DNA of 64,000 nucleotides from Chryseobacterium gleum (lineage in GTDB: Bacteria; Bacteroidota; Bacteroidia; Flavobacteriales_F; PHOS-HE28). Numbering within the stretch: the first letter of the stretch is position 1; each line of letters begins with the position of its first letter. The DNA is taken from assembly GCA_945872795.1 (NCBI GenBank), contig CAMCAZ010000004.1:1-64000 (forward strand), given 5' to 3'. Positions 33,163 to 42,933 of this stretch are shown here, in pieces. Both the position numbers and the translations under genes were made by a program. A model generated the notes under the pieces. That model was not told the origin of the DNA, ran no database searches, and saw nothing but the letters and a program-made list of their open reading frames with translations.

Positions 33163-35742
33163 TCAGAAGCTGAAGGTCACCATGGCGAAGTAGTTCCGCC
33201 CGAAGAGGTAACTGTATTTGGGTGGGAAGCGGCCCACGTCCGTGCGCTCGTAGCGGGCTTGCTCAAAGCCGCCGATGCGGAAATCCTGATTGTCCAGCAG
33301 GTTGCTGATGGTGGCGTTCACCGCGATGCGGTAACCCTTCACCATCCAGCTCTTGCCTGCGAAGAGGTCGAGCGTGAAGTTCGCGTCGAGCTTCTCCTGC
33401 ACCAGCAGTTCGTTCCACTGGGGGTCGCTATCCACGAAGTTGTCCAAGGCCTCGGCCGTGCGACGGTCCGGGTTGGGGTCCAGGTAGATGTCGTCGAAAT
33501 AGTTCGCGTTCATGCCCACGAACCAGAACTTCGGCGAGTTGTAACGGAGGCCCAGGGAACCCGCGCTCTGCGGCATGCCGCCCACTTTGTATCCCTCCCA
33601 GTAGACCGTGCGGTCCGTGGCGAACACCTCCGGACTGTTATCCCGGGTGATGGTGGCGGTGGGGCGCGAGGAGTAGCGGTAGTCGCCCAATGCCAGCACC
33701 GCGGTGGCCGACCAAGTGCTGGTGAGGTTGCCTTCCACACCCAGCTCAAGGCCCTGGTGGATCTGGTCCACACCGGTCATGGTGTAGTTCACCAGCGTCA
33801 GGTACTCATCATGGTAGAAGCTGCGCGACCAGATCTGATCGGTGATCTGTGCATAGTACAGTGTGGCGCGACCCTTGATGCGCGGTGCGCGGATGATGTA
33901 GTTGATATCGCCGCTCAACGCCTTCTCGTTCGTGAGGTCGCCCACGGTGGTATGACGCGTGCGCGGGCTCACGAAGGCCGTGCGGGGATTGGGCGGACGG
34001 TTCAGGTAGGCCATGTTGGCCGAGATGAATTGGCGACCGCTCAGTTTGTAGGTCGCTCCTCCCTTGAGACCGAAGTGGAAGAAATCCTCGCGCTGTGACT
34101 CGCCGAAGGACTCATCCGGGAAACGGCCGTTCTGGTAGCGGCTGTCGCGCCAGAAGGTGGTGCGCGAGAATTCAAGGCCCACGTAGTAGTCCACGCGTTC
34201 CAGCTTCTTCTCGTACTGGCCGAAGAGGTTCATCAAGCGCGTGTGGATGTCGTAATCATACCCGAACATGTCCCCCTCCACCACGGTGCGGTTCACGTTG
34301 CTCAGGTCGTTCTGCGAGATGAGCGAATCATTGAAATCGCGATCGGCGAACTGGTCGATGTCCACCCAGAAATCACCGCCCAGCAGGTCATCCACCAATT
34401 TGAAATAGTGCGTCTTCTGCTTGTTGTAGCTGCCACCCACGGTCAGGTGTGCATTGCCCTCGAGCTCGGTGGTATACACGGAGTTGATGCCGATCCGACT
34501 GGGGTCCGCACGCTGCTCCTCCAGCACGTACTTGCTGCGGTTGCCGGTGAGCGGGTTGCCGGTACCGTTGGCGTTCTCCAGGGTGTACAGGTTCTTGCCG
34601 TTGGCGAAGTACAACTGGTCCCAATCGATCTGCCGGGCATTTTCGTCGTTCTGCCAGAGCGATGTGAGGCTCGCAGCCTGTGCAGGGTCGGTCTCCGTGT
34701 AGTAGCTTGGCAGGTAGCGATAGTAATCGGGCCTGGGGTCCTTGGCATCGAACCAGTTCAGGTTCGTCATCCCATCACGCCCGAACGTGTAGAACAACGA
34801 AGTGCTGAGCTTGGCCTTTTCCGTGGGCTTGTAGATGTGCGTGGCCATGATCATCGGCTTGTGGTCGAAGCTCATCCGCGCATTGCGCTTCACGCCATCC
34901 TGGTATCCCCAGTAAGGATTGTAATAGCTGTTGCCGGCCAGGTCGTAGGCCTCTTGGATCGCCAGACCCTGACGCCCCTGTACGATCGGCGCTCCCCAGG
35001 CCGACAGGCTCACGCTGTGCTGGTCGTTGATCCGCTTCTCGGCACCCAGGAAGTAGGCATAGGCATCGAAGGAGGTGCCCTCCACGTAGCCTTCCTCGGC
35101 CCAACGCTTGGACCCCGAGATGCTGAAGGCCCATCCGTTCTTCTGCATGCCCGTGTTGTAGGTGGCCATGATCCGGTTGCGGTAAGCCCGGTTCGTGGAG
35201 GCATAGGAGACCCTGAGGCCCTTGCGCAGGGTGCTGGGCTGCACACTGATCTCGGTGTACCCGCCGATGCTGCCGAAGTTGTAGCGCGATGGGCTGACGC
35301 CGGCATGCACCTGGTTCCAGCGCGTGATGTCGTTCAGGCCGGCCCAGTTGGACCAACTGGCCCAGCCGCTTTCCAGGTCGTTCACCAGCACACCGTTGAT
35401 GCTCACCAGCATGTTCTCCGAATCGAAGCCCCGTATCCGGAAACGCGCCTGGCCGAAGGTGAACCCCGCCGTGTTCGTGAACACATCCCGCGACGACTGC
35501 AGGATGCCGGAAACATCCTGGTTGCCCAGTTCCGATTCAAGGTCGGTCGCCGTGATGGTGAACACTGGCAAGCGCGGCTCATTCCGGAACGTGGTGTCGA
35601 TGGCTTCAACGCTCACCGTGTCAGGCTGCGCCATGGCAAAGGGTACCATGAACAGCCAAGCCATCAAGGCCAGCGCGTGGGTAAGGGAACGTGAAGACTT
35701 GCCGCCGAGGCGTGCGGGCTCTTGGCCGGAATGATCTGCCAT
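33163..35742 (-). CDS. TonB-dependent receptor
   Basis: From the ATG at 35742 the product is 859 residues. The n-region is long, then LMAWLFMVPFAMAQ ends the signal peptide. The plug domain includes DVSGILQSSRDVFTNTAGF, FRIRGFDSENMLVSINGVLVND and SIGGYTEISVQPS; the rest is a large barrel ending RNYFAMVTFSF. An ATG at 35832 would add 30 residues and lies just 29 bases below a -7 box, so it cannot be excluded. No carboxypeptidase-regulatory domain or SusD partner is seen. The operon continues with a DUF5689 lipoprotein and an OB-fold T9SS protein, suggesting uptake of a polymer product, perhaps nucleic-acid derived. Confidence 0.88.
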   Translation of the reverse strand: MADHSGQEPARLGGKSSRSLTHALALMAWLFMVPFAMAQPDTVSVEAIDTTFRNEPRLPVFTITATDLESELGNQDVSGILQSSRDVFTNTAGFTFGQARFRIRGFDSENMLVSINGVLVNDLESGWASWSNWAGLNDITRWNQVHAGVSPSRYNFGSIGGYTEISVQPSTLRKGLRVSYASTNRAYRNRIMATYNTGMQKNGWAFSISGSKRWAEEGYVEGTSFDAYAYFLGAEKRINDQHSVSLSAWGAPIVQGRQGLAIQEAYDLAGNSYYNPYWGYQDGVKRNARMSFDHKPMIMATHIYKPTEKAKLSTSLFYTFGRDGMTNLNWFDAKDPRPDYYRYLPSYYTETDPAQAASLTSLWQNDENARQIDWDQLYFANGKNLYTLENANGTGNPLTGNRSKYVLEEQRADPSRIGINSVYTTELEGNAHLTVGGSYNKQKTHYFKLVDDLLGGDFWVDIDQFADRDFNDSLISQNDLSNVNRTVVEGDMFGYDYDIHTRLMNLFGQYEKKLERVDYYVGLEFSRTTFWRDSRYQNGRFPDESFGESQREDFFHFGLKGGATYKLSGRQFISANMAYLNRPPNPRTAFVSPRTRHTTVGDLTNEKALSGDINYIIRAPRIKGRATLYYAQITDQIWSRSFYHDEYLTLVNYTMTGVDQIHQGLELGVEGNLTSTWSATAVLALGDYRYSSRPTATITRDNSPEVFATDRTVYWEGYKVGGMPQSAGSLGLRYNSPKFWFVGMNANYFDDIYLDPNPDRRTAEALDNFVDSDPQWNELLVQEKLDANFTLDLFAGKSWMVKGYRIAVNATISNLLDNQDFRIGGFEQARYERTDVGRFPPKYSYLFGRNYFAMVTFSF

Positions 35743-35861
35743 GGAGAAGGTTGTGCGTGTACCGACCACCATGCCTGCGCATTCCGGAACAGCAGCGAGG
35801 GCTGCCTTCTCGTTCGTGCTTCGGTACGTCATGGGATCGGGTGCTGGAGCTTGATGGGCGG

Positions 35862-35869
35862 CAAAAGTA
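35862..35869 (-). promoter_or_regulatory. TAnnTTTG -7 box for the TonB/DUF5689 operon
   Basis: The minus strand reads TACTTTTG, upstream of both candidate starts of the TonB receptor (35832 and 35742). Confidence 0.6.
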
Positions 35870-35927
35870 CGGTTCCGTCCCGGCCTCACGCTGTGTGCTG
35901 TGCGTTATATCCTTGAGCGATCGGACA

Positions 35928-35955
35928 TTGACCCGTTCGCCGCCTTCTATCTTTG
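35928..35955 (+). promoter_or_regulatory. Complete Bacteroidota promoter (TTG-N17-TATCTTTG)
   Basis: TTG at 35928-35930 is followed by 17 bases and TATCTTTG at 35948-35955, a full match to the -33/-7 pattern of Bacteroidota. The ATG of the glycosyltransferase gene is 23 bases further on. Confidence 0.75.
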
Positions 35956-35978
35956 GCCGCCCAGCAGCCCGTCCCCTC

Positions 35979-36698
35979 ATGCCCGAGCGTCTCGTCATCA
36001 TTCCCACCTACAACGAGCGTGAGAATATTGCTGACATGCTGTCACACGTGCTCCGGATTGAACCGGTGTTCCACGCGCTGGTGGTGGATGATGGCTCCCC
36101 CGATGGGACCGCAGAGCTGGTGAAGGACTTCCATCAGCGTTTTCCGGACCGCATCCACCTGCTGGAGCGTTCCGGCAAGTTGGGCTTGGGCACCGCCTAT
36201 ATCGCCGGCTTCAAATGGGCCATCGAGCGCCGGTACGAGCACATCTTCGAGATGGACGCCGACTTCTCCCATGACCCGGACGACCTGGTGCGCCTTTACA
36301 AGGCTTGCAGCGTCCCCGGCGTGGGTATGAGCGTGGGCTCCCGCTACGTCAAGGACGGGCACGTCTCCAACTGGTCCTGGAACAGGGTGCTGATGAGCTA
36401 CTGCGCCTCGCTCTACGTGCGTTCGGTGCTCTGGCTCGGGGTGAACGATACCACCGCCGGATTCGTGTGCTACCGTCGGGAGGTGCTCGAAGCGCTCCCG
36501 CTGGATGAGATCCGTTTCATCGGCTACGCCTTCCAGATCGAAATGAAGTACCGCGTGAAGCTCCAGGGTTTCACCATCGTGGAGGTGCCCATCACCTTCA
36601 AGGACCGCGAGAAGGGTCAGAGCAAGATGAGCATGAACATCTTCCACGAAGCATTCCTGGGTGTGCTCAAGATGCGGGTGAACATCCGACGGAAATGA
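35979..36698 (+). CDS. Polyprenol/dolichyl-phosphate mannose synthase-like glycosyltransferase (GT2)
   Basis: The 239-residue protein begins RLVIIPTYNERENI, then VVDDGSPDGTAEL, and the metal-binding MDADFSHDPDDL (DxD). VGSRYVKDG and FVCYRREVLEALPL follow. The family transfers mannose or another sugar from a nucleotide donor to polyprenyl phosphate at the inner membrane. There is no C-terminal transmembrane domain. A complete promoter lies upstream. A DUF4296 lipoprotein gene follows 34 bases later, a common pairing in Bacteroidota. Confidence 0.92.
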   Translation: MPERLVIIPTYNERENIADMLSHVLRIEPVFHALVVDDGSPDGTAELVKDFHQRFPDRIHLLERSGKLGLGTAYIAGFKWAIERRYEHIFEMDADFSHDPDDLVRLYKACSVPGVGMSVGSRYVKDGHVSNWSWNRVLMSYCASLYVRSVLWLGVNDTTAGFVCYRREVLEALPLDEIRFIGYAFQIEMKYRVKLQGFTIVEVPITFKDREKGQSKMSMNIFHEAFLGVLKMRVNIRRK

Positions 36699-36732
36699 AC
36701 GGTAAGCGTGGCGAACGATCACTGTTCGATCG

Positions 36733-37071
36733 ATGAGAACGATCATCTCCTTGCTCTTGGTGTGTTCGGCGATCGCCTGCACACCACCGGAAACACTTCC
36801 CGAAGGTGTCCTTGACCGCGAGCGCTTCACCAAGGTGATGACCGACATCCGATTGGTGGAGGCCCGCATCAACCACGAGCTCATGGTGGAGCATGCGGGA
36901 TCGATCAACAGCGATCGCTATTACGAGGAGGTGTTCGAGGCACAGGGGATCACCGAGGAGCAGTTCAGGTCCAGTTTTGCTTACTACAGCGAACGGCCGG
37001 AGGAGATGAAGGCCATCTATGAAGTGGTCCTGGCCGACCTCAGTCGATTGAAGGACGAGGCTGCGCGCTAA
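36733..37071 (+). CDS. DUF4296 lipoprotein
   Basis: The 112-residue protein has a lipobox (SAIAC, Cys16) followed by the DUF4296 core (LDRERFTKVMTDIRLVEARI ... YYEEVFEAQGITEEQFRSSFAYYSERPEEM). Function is unknown. The gene follows the GT2 gene and overlaps the convergent epimerase gene by four bases. Length is normal for the family. Confidence 0.88.
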   Translation: MRTIISLLLVCSAIACTPPETLPEGVLDRERFTKVMTDIRLVEARINHELMVEHAGSINSDRYYEEVFEAQGITEEQFRSSFAYYSERPEEMKAIYEVVLADLSRLKDEAAR

Positions 37072-38072
37072 GCGCCACCATTGAGGAAGGCGGCAACGTT
37101 CGCCACAGAGCTTTCCATGTTCCGGAACGGGATGCCCAATGCGCGTGCCTTGGTCGCGTCGTAGCTGCGCTGGCTGAGGGCACTGTGCACGGTGTGCCGC
37201 GTCACCATGGGGCGCGTTCGGGTGAAGAAGGTGCGCAAGGCTTCAGCGCGCCAGGCCAGCGCCAGCATCCAGGGCTTCAGCGCGCGGCCCGGTGCAGGGT
37301 TCCCGAAGGCCTTAGCATAGCTGTGGAAAAGGTCGCGGTAGCTGCGGTTCTCACCCACCAGCAGGTAGCGTTCGCCGCTCACCCCGCGCTCCATCAGGGT
37401 CATCAGGCCGGCGGCCACATCCCGGGCATCCACGAAGCCATTGCTGCCCGGCGGATGGAAACGTGTGCCTTTCCGCAGGCGCTCGGCCAGGGTCATCGAA
37501 CTGCGCCCCGCAAGCCCGGGGCCCAGGACCACCGAGGGGTTCGCGATCACCACGTCCAGGCCTTCCGCCAGACCGCGCAGCACCTCCAGCTCAGCGTCAT
37601 ACTTGCTCTGTGCATAGGCGGAGGTGCTGTCATCCGAGGACCAGGGGAGACCTTCATCCACCGGGCCACCGTCGGGTGAACGGCCCATGCTCGCCGTGGA
37701 GCTCACGTGGCACAGTCGCGTCACGCCCTTCTCCAGCGCGGCGTTCACCAGGTTGGCCGTGCCGCCGGTGTTGATGCGACGCAGCTCATCCGCATCTCCC
37801 GGAGCGAAGGAGACCATTGCTGCCGCGTGGTAGATGTGGGTCACACCCCGGAGCGCATCGGCCAGCGAAGGCATGTCGTGCAGGTCGCCCTCCACCCACG
37901 CGATACGCTCCAACAAGGCCTTGTGGTCCCCGCCGTAATGCCGGAACACTCGCTCCACGATGGACCGGTCACTTCCCGGACGGGCGAGCGCGCGCACCCT
38001 CTGACCGGCCGACGTCAGGTGATGGAGCAGGTGCGTGCCCACGATCCCTGTTCCACCGGTGATGAACTGCAT
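37068..38072 (-). CDS. NAD-dependent epimerase/dehydratase (extended SDR)
   Basis: From the ATG at 38072 the product is 334 residues with the Rossmann motif [17 protein letters not shown] at the N-terminus. VSSTASMG is followed by the catalytic YAQSKYDAE (YxxxK). It resembles dihydroflavonol-reductase-like SDRs of Bacteroidota. It probably reduces or epimerises a nucleotide sugar or a small ketone in the cytosol, with the substrate not readable. The four-base tail-to-tail overlap with the DUF4296 gene is conserved in type with the neighbouring block. Frame upstream of 38072 overlaps the tyrS promoter. Confidence 0.87.
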   Translation of the reverse strand: MQFITGGTGIVGTHLLHHLTSAGQRVRALARPGSDRSIVERVFRHYGGDHKALLERIAWVEGDLHDMPSLADALRGVTHIYHAAAMVSFAPGDADELRRINTGGTANLVNAALEKGVTRLCHVSSTASMGRSPDGGPVDEGLPWSSDDSTSAYAQSKYDAELEVLRGLAEGLDVVIANPSVVLGPGLAGRSSMTLAERLRKGTRFHPPGSNGFVDARDVAAGLMTLMERGVSGERYLLVGENRSYRDLFHSYAKAFGNPAPGRALKPWMLALAWRAEALRTFFTRTRPMVTRHTVHSALSQRSYDATKARALGIPFRNMESSVANVAAFLNGGA

Positions 38073-38144
38073 GTGTTGGACGGCTGCATCGGTGCCCACA
38101 AGGCACCGGCCGCAAGTTAGCCTGTGCGGCCTCAACGCCCCGTC

Positions 38145-38152
38145 TATCTTTG
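38145..38152 (+). promoter_or_regulatory. TAnnTTTG -7 box for tyrS
   Basis: TATCTTTG lies 56 bases before the tyrS ATG at 38209. No good TTG at -33 is seen. Confidence 0.55.
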
Positions 38153-38208
38153 CCGCCGCTGCTGCGGGAACGTCCACTGTTCATGGTCCTGCACAGCGTG
38201 CTACGATC

Positions 38209-39489
38209 ATGGCGAACGGCTTCATCGACGAACTGCGTTGGCGCGGTATGCTGCAGGACAGCACCCCTGGCGTGGAGGACCACTTGGCGAAAGGACCCCA
38301 GCGCGGGTACATCGGCTTCGACCCCACCGCCGATTCATTGCACGTGGGGAACCTGGTGCAGATCATGTTCCTGGTGCACTTCCAGCGATCGGGCAACCAC
38401 CCCGTGGCGCTGGTCGGCGGCGCCACCGGCATGGTCGGTGACCCCAGCGGCAAGAAGACCGAGCGCAACCTGCTCGATGAAGAGGCCCTGCGCCACAACG
38501 AGGCCTGCATCAAGGCGCAGTTGGAACGTTTCCTCGATTTCAACTCCGCCACCAATCCGGCGGAGCTGGTCAATAACTATGACTGGTTCAAGGACATGGG
38601 CTTCCTGCACTTCATCCGCGAAGTGGGTAAGCACATCACGGTGAACTACATGCTGGCGAAGGACAGCGTGAAGAACCGCCTAGAGACCGGGATCAGCTTC
38701 ACCGAGTTCAGCTACCAGCTGGTGCAGGGCTTCGACTTCTACTGGCTTTACAAGAACAAGGGCTGCATCCTGCAGATGGGCGGCAGCGACCAGTGGGGCA
38801 ACATCACCACCGGCACCGAACTGATCCGCCGCATGGACGGTGGCGAGGCCTTCGCCATCACCACGCCACTGCTCACCAAAGCCGATGGCAGCAAGTTCGG
38901 GAAGAGCGAGGGAGGGAACGTGTGGCTTGATGCCAAGCGCACCTCACCGTACAAGTTCTACCAGTTCTGGCTCAACGCCAGCGATGAGGAAAGCCCGCGA
39001 TTCCTTCGCATCTTCAGCACCCGTGGGCAGGAGGAGATCGAGGCCTTGATCGCCGAACACAGCACAGCTCCGCACAAACGACTGCTCCAGAAGGAACTGG
39101 CCGGCGAGATCACCCGGCGTGTGCATGGTGAGGAGGAACTGCAGGCTGCGCTGAACGCCTCGGAGATCCTGTTCGGCAATGCCACGGCCCAGGCGCTGGC
39201 TTCCATGAATGAACAGCAATGGCTCGATGTGTTCGAGGGCGTGCCCCAGTGCGAGGTGGGGCGTGATGCCCTTGCTGCGGGCGTTCCCATCGCCGATCTG
39301 CTCAGTGAGGTGGGCGGTTTCCTGCCCAGCAAAGGCGAAGCACGCCGGGCGCTGAAGGAGAACAGCATCGCCGTGAACAAGGAGAAGGTGGGTGAGGAAC
39401 GCGTGGTGAATGCCGATGACCTGATGGGCGGGCGCTTCATCCTGCTTCAGCGTGGCAAGAAGAACTATTTTTTGGTGAAGGTGGTTTGA
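38209..39489 (+). CDS. tyrS: Tyrosine--tRNA ligase
   Basis: The 426-residue class I synthetase has [15 protein letters not shown] (HVGN is the HIGH motif), [28 protein letters not shown] and the KMSKS-like [11 protein letters not shown]-terminal S4-like RNA-binding domain ([19 protein letters not shown]) ends [16 protein letters not shown]. It charges tRNA-Tyr in the cytosol. The start at ATG 38209 fits the family N-terminus ([13 protein letters not shown]). A -7 box is present upstream. Confidence 0.97.
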   Translation: MANGFIDELRWRGMLQDSTPGVEDHLAKGPQRGYIGFDPTADSLHVGNLVQIMFLVHFQRSGNHPVALVGGATGMVGDPSGKKTERNLLDEEALRHNEACIKAQLERFLDFNSATNPAELVNNYDWFKDMGFLHFIREVGKHITVNYMLAKDSVKNRLETGISFTEFSYQLVQGFDFYWLYKNKGCILQMGGSDQWGNITTGTELIRRMDGGEAFAITTPLLTKADGSKFGKSEGGNVWLDAKRTSPYKFYQFWLNASDEESPRFLRIFSTRGQEEIEALIAEHSTAPHKRLLQKELAGEITRRVHGEEELQAALNASEILFGNATAQALASMNEQQWLDVFEGVPQCEVGRDALAAGVPIADLLSEVGGFLPSKGEARRALKENSIAVNKEKVGEERVVNADDLMGGRFILLQRGKKNYFLVKVV

Positions 39490-39527
39490 CGGGCATACGG
39501 GCACTTGGCCTCATGAGCCCCTGTCCC

Positions 39528-40532
39528 CTAACTCTCCACCATCAGATTACACCCCCGCAGATCGCTGTTGTCGAAGCGCCCCAGCACTTCGAAGCTGCCA
39601 TCGGGATGCAGCTTGCCCAGGTCCTGTGTGGCGATGAAGGGGCAACTGGCCACATTGCCGAGGTCGATCACGTTTATGCCTCCGGTGCGCCCGGGCCCGA
39701 CCTCTGTGAAGGGGTCGTTCACATCGCGCAGCTGCACCCGCATCCAGGGCGGGCAGCGGTAGATCCCCTCGCCGGTACTCCAGGCCTGGGAGAGGAGCTC
39801 GGTCATGCCGTACTCGCTGTGGATGGCAGGCACTCCGAACGCGTTCTTCAGGATACGGTGCAGCTCCTCCCGCACGATCTCCGGGCGGCGGCCCTTCATG
39901 CCACCGGTCTCCATCACCGTGGTATGGTGCAGGGGCATCGGGTGCTGTTCGGCCAGGTCCAGTAGGGCGAAGGTGACGCCCAGCAGCAGGGTCTTTCTGC
40001 CCTCCGCCTCTGAACGCCGCAGGACGTCCGCCAGCTCATCGTAGCGGTAGAGGTAGGTCCCGCTGAGCGGATCGCCCGAAGCTGCGATGAGCTTCTGGGC
40101 CATGTACACCAGCGAACTGCCCTCCCGCTCCAGGTAGGCGGGCAGCAGCGCAAGGATGCGCCAGTGCGAAGGGTCGCCGTAGGTGGCGGCGAAGGAGCTC
40201 ATGAACGACCGTTCGTAGACCCGGGGAAAGGGCACATGATGGCGGCTGGTGATGGAGCCCGTGGTGCCGCTGCTGGTGAAGAAGCTGGAAGGGTCGAGGT
40301 CCTCCAGCAGCACCCGGTGGTTGCGGAACAGGCCGATGGGCAGAAAAGGGATCGCCCCGACCGTGGTCACACGCCCAGTCTCCACGCGCAGGGCCTCCAG
40401 ATAGGCCCGGTACACCGGATTCTTCCGCGCATGGACCTGAAATAAGTCGAGCGCCAATGCGTTGAACTCCGCAGGCCCGTCCACGATGAACGGCCGGTCC
40501 AGGAAGGAAGGGTCCAGGGGGGGCTGCGCCAT
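39528..40532 (-). CDS. LuxE/PaaK-like acyl-protein synthetase/acyltransferase
   Basis: The 334-residue protein resembles LuxE-type adenylating proteins: FLPIGLFRNHRVL, FFTSSGTTGSITSRHHV (the Ser/Thr/Gly-rich P-loop-like motif), and EYGMTELLSQAW. It should activate a carboxylic acid with ATP; the acid and acceptor are unknown. It is convergent with tyrS and divergent from a small lipoprotein gene, an arrangement I associate with Flavobacteria. Confidence 0.82.
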   Translation of the reverse strand: MAQPPLDPSFLDRPFIVDGPAEFNALALDLFQVHARKNPVYRAYLEALRVETGRVTTVGAIPFLPIGLFRNHRVLLEDLDPSSFFTSSGTTGSITSRHHVPFPRVYERSFMSSFAATYGDPSHWRILALLPAYLEREGSSLVYMAQKLIAASGDPLSGTYLYRYDELADVLRRSEAEGRKTLLLGVTFALLDLAEQHPMPLHHTTVMETGGMKGRRPEIVREELHRILKNAFGVPAIHSEYGMTELLSQAWSTGEGIYRCPPWMRVQLRDVNDPFTEVGPGRTGGINVIDLGNVASCPFIATQDLGKLHPDGSFEVLGRFDNSDLRGCNLMVES

Positions 40533-40548
40533 ACGACGGTGACCTGCT

Positions 40549-40556
40549 TAACTTTG
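40549..40556 (+). promoter_or_regulatory. TAnnTTTG -7 box very close to a start codon
   Basis: TAACTTTG ends 5 bases before an ATG at 40562 and 11 bases before the ATG at 40568, implying almost no 5' leader. Confidence 0.5.
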
Positions 40557-40567
40557 GTGCAATGCGA

Positions 40568-41068
40568 ATGGACGATCGAGCCGCGGTAAAATTAGGTCTG
40601 CTCACCGGCTTCGGTGTGCTCCTTCTCAGCGGTTGCCTCAAAACGGAGGCCTTCCCGCCCGAGCCGGTCATCACCTTCAAGTCGCTGGAACAGTTCGGTG
40701 ATTCGGCCTCCCTGGTCATCGGTTTCACCGATGGGGACGGGGACATCGGCCTCAACGCCACCGATATCCAGGCGCCTTTCGATACCGGTTCCGTGTATTA
40801 CCACAACCTGTTCGTGGGCTACGCTGAGCTGCGCAACGGGGTGTGGACGGATGTCGACCTGCTGCTGCCGCTGAACTACCGCATCCCGCGCATCACTCCC
40901 GAAGGTCAGAACAAGGCCTTGGCGGGGGAGATCGCCGTGGCGCTCAAACCCTGGCCCATCGTACCGGGCAACCCGTTCGATACGGTGCGTTTCTCGGTGC
41001 GCATGGTGGACCGTGAGGTGCGGGAGAGCAACACGGTCATCACGGATGCCGTGAAGGTCCGACCCTGA
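40568..41068 (+). CDS. Lipoprotein of unknown function
   Basis: The product is 166 residues from the ATG at 40568; an ATG at 40562 adds two residues, but a -7 box ends at 40556, making the later start more plausible. A lipobox is visible (LLSGC, Cys23). The mature part contains FTDGDGDIGLNATD, a DxDxD-like calcium-binding-type loop, and strand-rich sequence. It occurs next to the luxE-like gene on the opposite strand. It ends at the base before the end of the convergent Na/Pi gene. Function unknown. Confidence 0.75.
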   Translation: MDDRAAVKLGLLTGFGVLLLSGCLKTEAFPPEPVITFKSLEQFGDSASLVIGFTDGDGDIGLNATDIQAPFDTGSVYYHNLFVGYAELRNGVWTDVDLLLPLNYRIPRITPEGQNKALAGEIAVALKPWPIVPGNPFDTVRFSVRMVDREVRESNTVITDAVKVRP

Positions 41069-42754
41069 TCACATCTCACCGGCCACGGCCTCGGAGACGT
41101 TGATGACATGGTCGCCCACCTTTTCGCAGGAGGAGAACAGGTCGTTGTAGATCAATCCGCTCTTCACGTTGTAGCCACCGGTCTCGATGCTCTTGAGGTG
41201 TGAGCGGCGCAGCTGATCACGCTTCAGGTTGATCCGCTGTTCGGCTTCCACCGCCTCGTCCAGGAAAACCTCCTCGGCGTCCACGTCCAGGTTGCGGTGC
41301 ATCACCTCGAAGGCGCGCTCCAGCAGGTCAAGCATGTCCAACAGGTGCTGGCGTTGCTCGGGCGTGAACCAGAGCCGTTCGTCCACCTTGCGTTCGATCG
41401 CCTTGCTCATCTGGAAGAAGATGTCGCCCACCCGTTCCAGGTCGCCCACCATCGCCAGCATGCCCTGGATCCGGGCGGAGATCTCCTCGTTGCGCACTTC
41501 CGTGCTGGTCTTGGTGAGGTACTTGCCCACCTCCACCTCGATCCGGTCGGTGATCTGCTCGTACTTGGCGATGCGCTGCATCAGCAGCACCCGTTGTTTG
41601 TCCTCCTTCACGGTGACCAGGTCGCGCACCATCCGAAGCATCTCGTGCGTCACCCGGCCGAATTTGGAGATCTCCTTGCGGGCCTCGATCAGCGACACTT
41701 CCGGGGTGAGCGGGATGTCGGCATCGAGATACTCCAGCCGGTACTCCTCATCAAGCTCGCTTCGTGTGGGCACCATCCAGGTGACGATGCGCTCCAGGTA
41801 CGGGATGAAGCCGATGAGCAGCAGGGTGTTCAGTACGTTGAAGGAGATGTGCAGAAAGGTCAGGGCCCATTTGATGGAGCCGGCATTGGTGTACGGTGAA
41901 GCCCCGAAGGTGGCGGTGACATAGCGGTCGATGACACCGAGGTAGGGGTGGAAGATCAACAGGGCCCACGACACGCCGATGAGGTTGAAGAGCAGGTGGG
42001 CACGGGCCGTGCGTTTCCCCCAAGCGTTCGCCACCAAGGCGGCTATGTTGGCCGTGATCGTGGTGCCAATGTTCTCTCCCAGCACCAGCGCCGCCGCCAT
42101 GTCATACCCGATGGTTCCGTTCTCACACAGCACCAATGTCAGCGCGATGGATGCGCTGGAGGACTGGATGACCATGGTAAGCGCCGTGCCGATGGCGACG
42201 AACAGCAGGACCGATAACATGCCCATGTCGCTAAGGTCGCGCAGGAACTCCAGCGCTTGTGGCGAGGGTACCGGGATGGACTGCTTCATGAACTCAAGTC
42301 CCAGGAAGAGCAGTGCCGCGCCGATCAGGAACTCCGCCAAGGCGCGTGACCGTGGCGTTTTCAGGAAGAGCAGCGGGAACGCGAGGCCGATGATGGGGAT
42401 GGCGAGCTTGGTGATGCTCAGGTCGGTGAACACCGCCCAGCTGAAGAACAGTGCCTTGATGGTGGTGCCGATGTTCGCACCCATGATCACGCTGATCGCC
42501 TGGCGCACCTTCAGCAGGCCGGCGTTCACGAAGCTCACCACCATCACCGTGGCCGCACTGCTGCTCTGGATCACCGTGGTGCTCAGGAACCCGGTGAACA
42601 CGCCCATGAAGCGGTTCGAGGTCATGGCCCGGAGCACACTGCGCATCCGCCCGCCGGCCACTTTCTGCAGCCCTTCGCTCATGACCTTCATCCCATAGAT
42701 GAACAAGCCGAGGGAGCCCGCCAGGGTGAGGAATTCGAGGAGGCCGAAGGTCAT
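41069..42754 (-). CDS. Na/Pi cotransporter family protein with PhoU domain
   Basis: From the ATG at 42754 the product is 561 residues. The membrane part contains two inverted repeats, each with a QSS signature: STTVIQSSSAATVMVV and LTMVIQSSSASIALTL. After about residue 330 there is a soluble PhoU-like helical domain (FGRVTHEMLRMVRDLVTV ... MLAMVGDLERVGDIFFQMS ... CEKVGDHVINVSEAV). The family couples Na+ to phosphate movement and may export or import phosphate. It lies head-to-head with a sensor kinase gene, with 179 bases between starts. Confidence 0.92.
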   Translation of the reverse strand: MTFGLLEFLTLAGSLGLFIYGMKVMSEGLQKVAGGRMRSVLRAMTSNRFMGVFTGFLSTTVIQSSSAATVMVVSFVNAGLLKVRQAISVIMGANIGTTIKALFFSWAVFTDLSITKLAIPIIGLAFPLLFLKTPRSRALAEFLIGAALLFLGLEFMKQSIPVPSPQALEFLRDLSDMGMLSVLLFVAIGTALTMVIQSSSASIALTLVLCENGTIGYDMAAALVLGENIGTTITANIAALVANAWGKRTARAHLLFNLIGVSWALLIFHPYLGVIDRYVTATFGASPYTNAGSIKWALTFLHISFNVLNTLLLIGFIPYLERIVTWMVPTRSELDEEYRLEYLDADIPLTPEVSLIEARKEISKFGRVTHEMLRMVRDLVTVKEDKQRVLLMQRIAKYEQITDRIEVEVGKYLTKTSTEVRNEEISARIQGMLAMVGDLERVGDIFFQMSKAIERKVDERLWFTPEQRQHLLDMLDLLERAFEVMHRNLDVDAEEVFLDEAVEAEQRINLKRDQLRRSHLKSIETGGYNVKSGLIYNDLFSSCEKVGDHVINVSEAVAGEM

Positions 42755-42878
42755 GGGAGCAAGCGCCTTGCAGGGCAACGGGCGCTAAAAGTATGACCGG
42801 CATGTTTCGGGAATGTTAGATCATGCGCGAGCCCGCCTTCAGCCTCGCTTTGGGCCGCAGCCCCTGCCGGTGGCCGTC

Positions 42879-42886
42879 TATCTTTG
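42879..42886 (+). promoter_or_regulatory. TAnnTTTG -7 box for the sensor kinase
   Basis: TATCTTTG lies 47 bases before the ATG at 42934. Confidence 0.55.
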
Positions 42887-42933
42887 AAGCGCACCAGGAG
42901 AATGCCCGGTGCGGGAACGCTTTCGAACAGACC

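Noticed and set aside
38209-39489. Possible defect in TyrS because the HIGH motif reads HVGN
   Set aside because: HVGN/HIGN variants are normal in tyrosyl-tRNA synthetases, and the KMSKS-type and S4 regions are intact.
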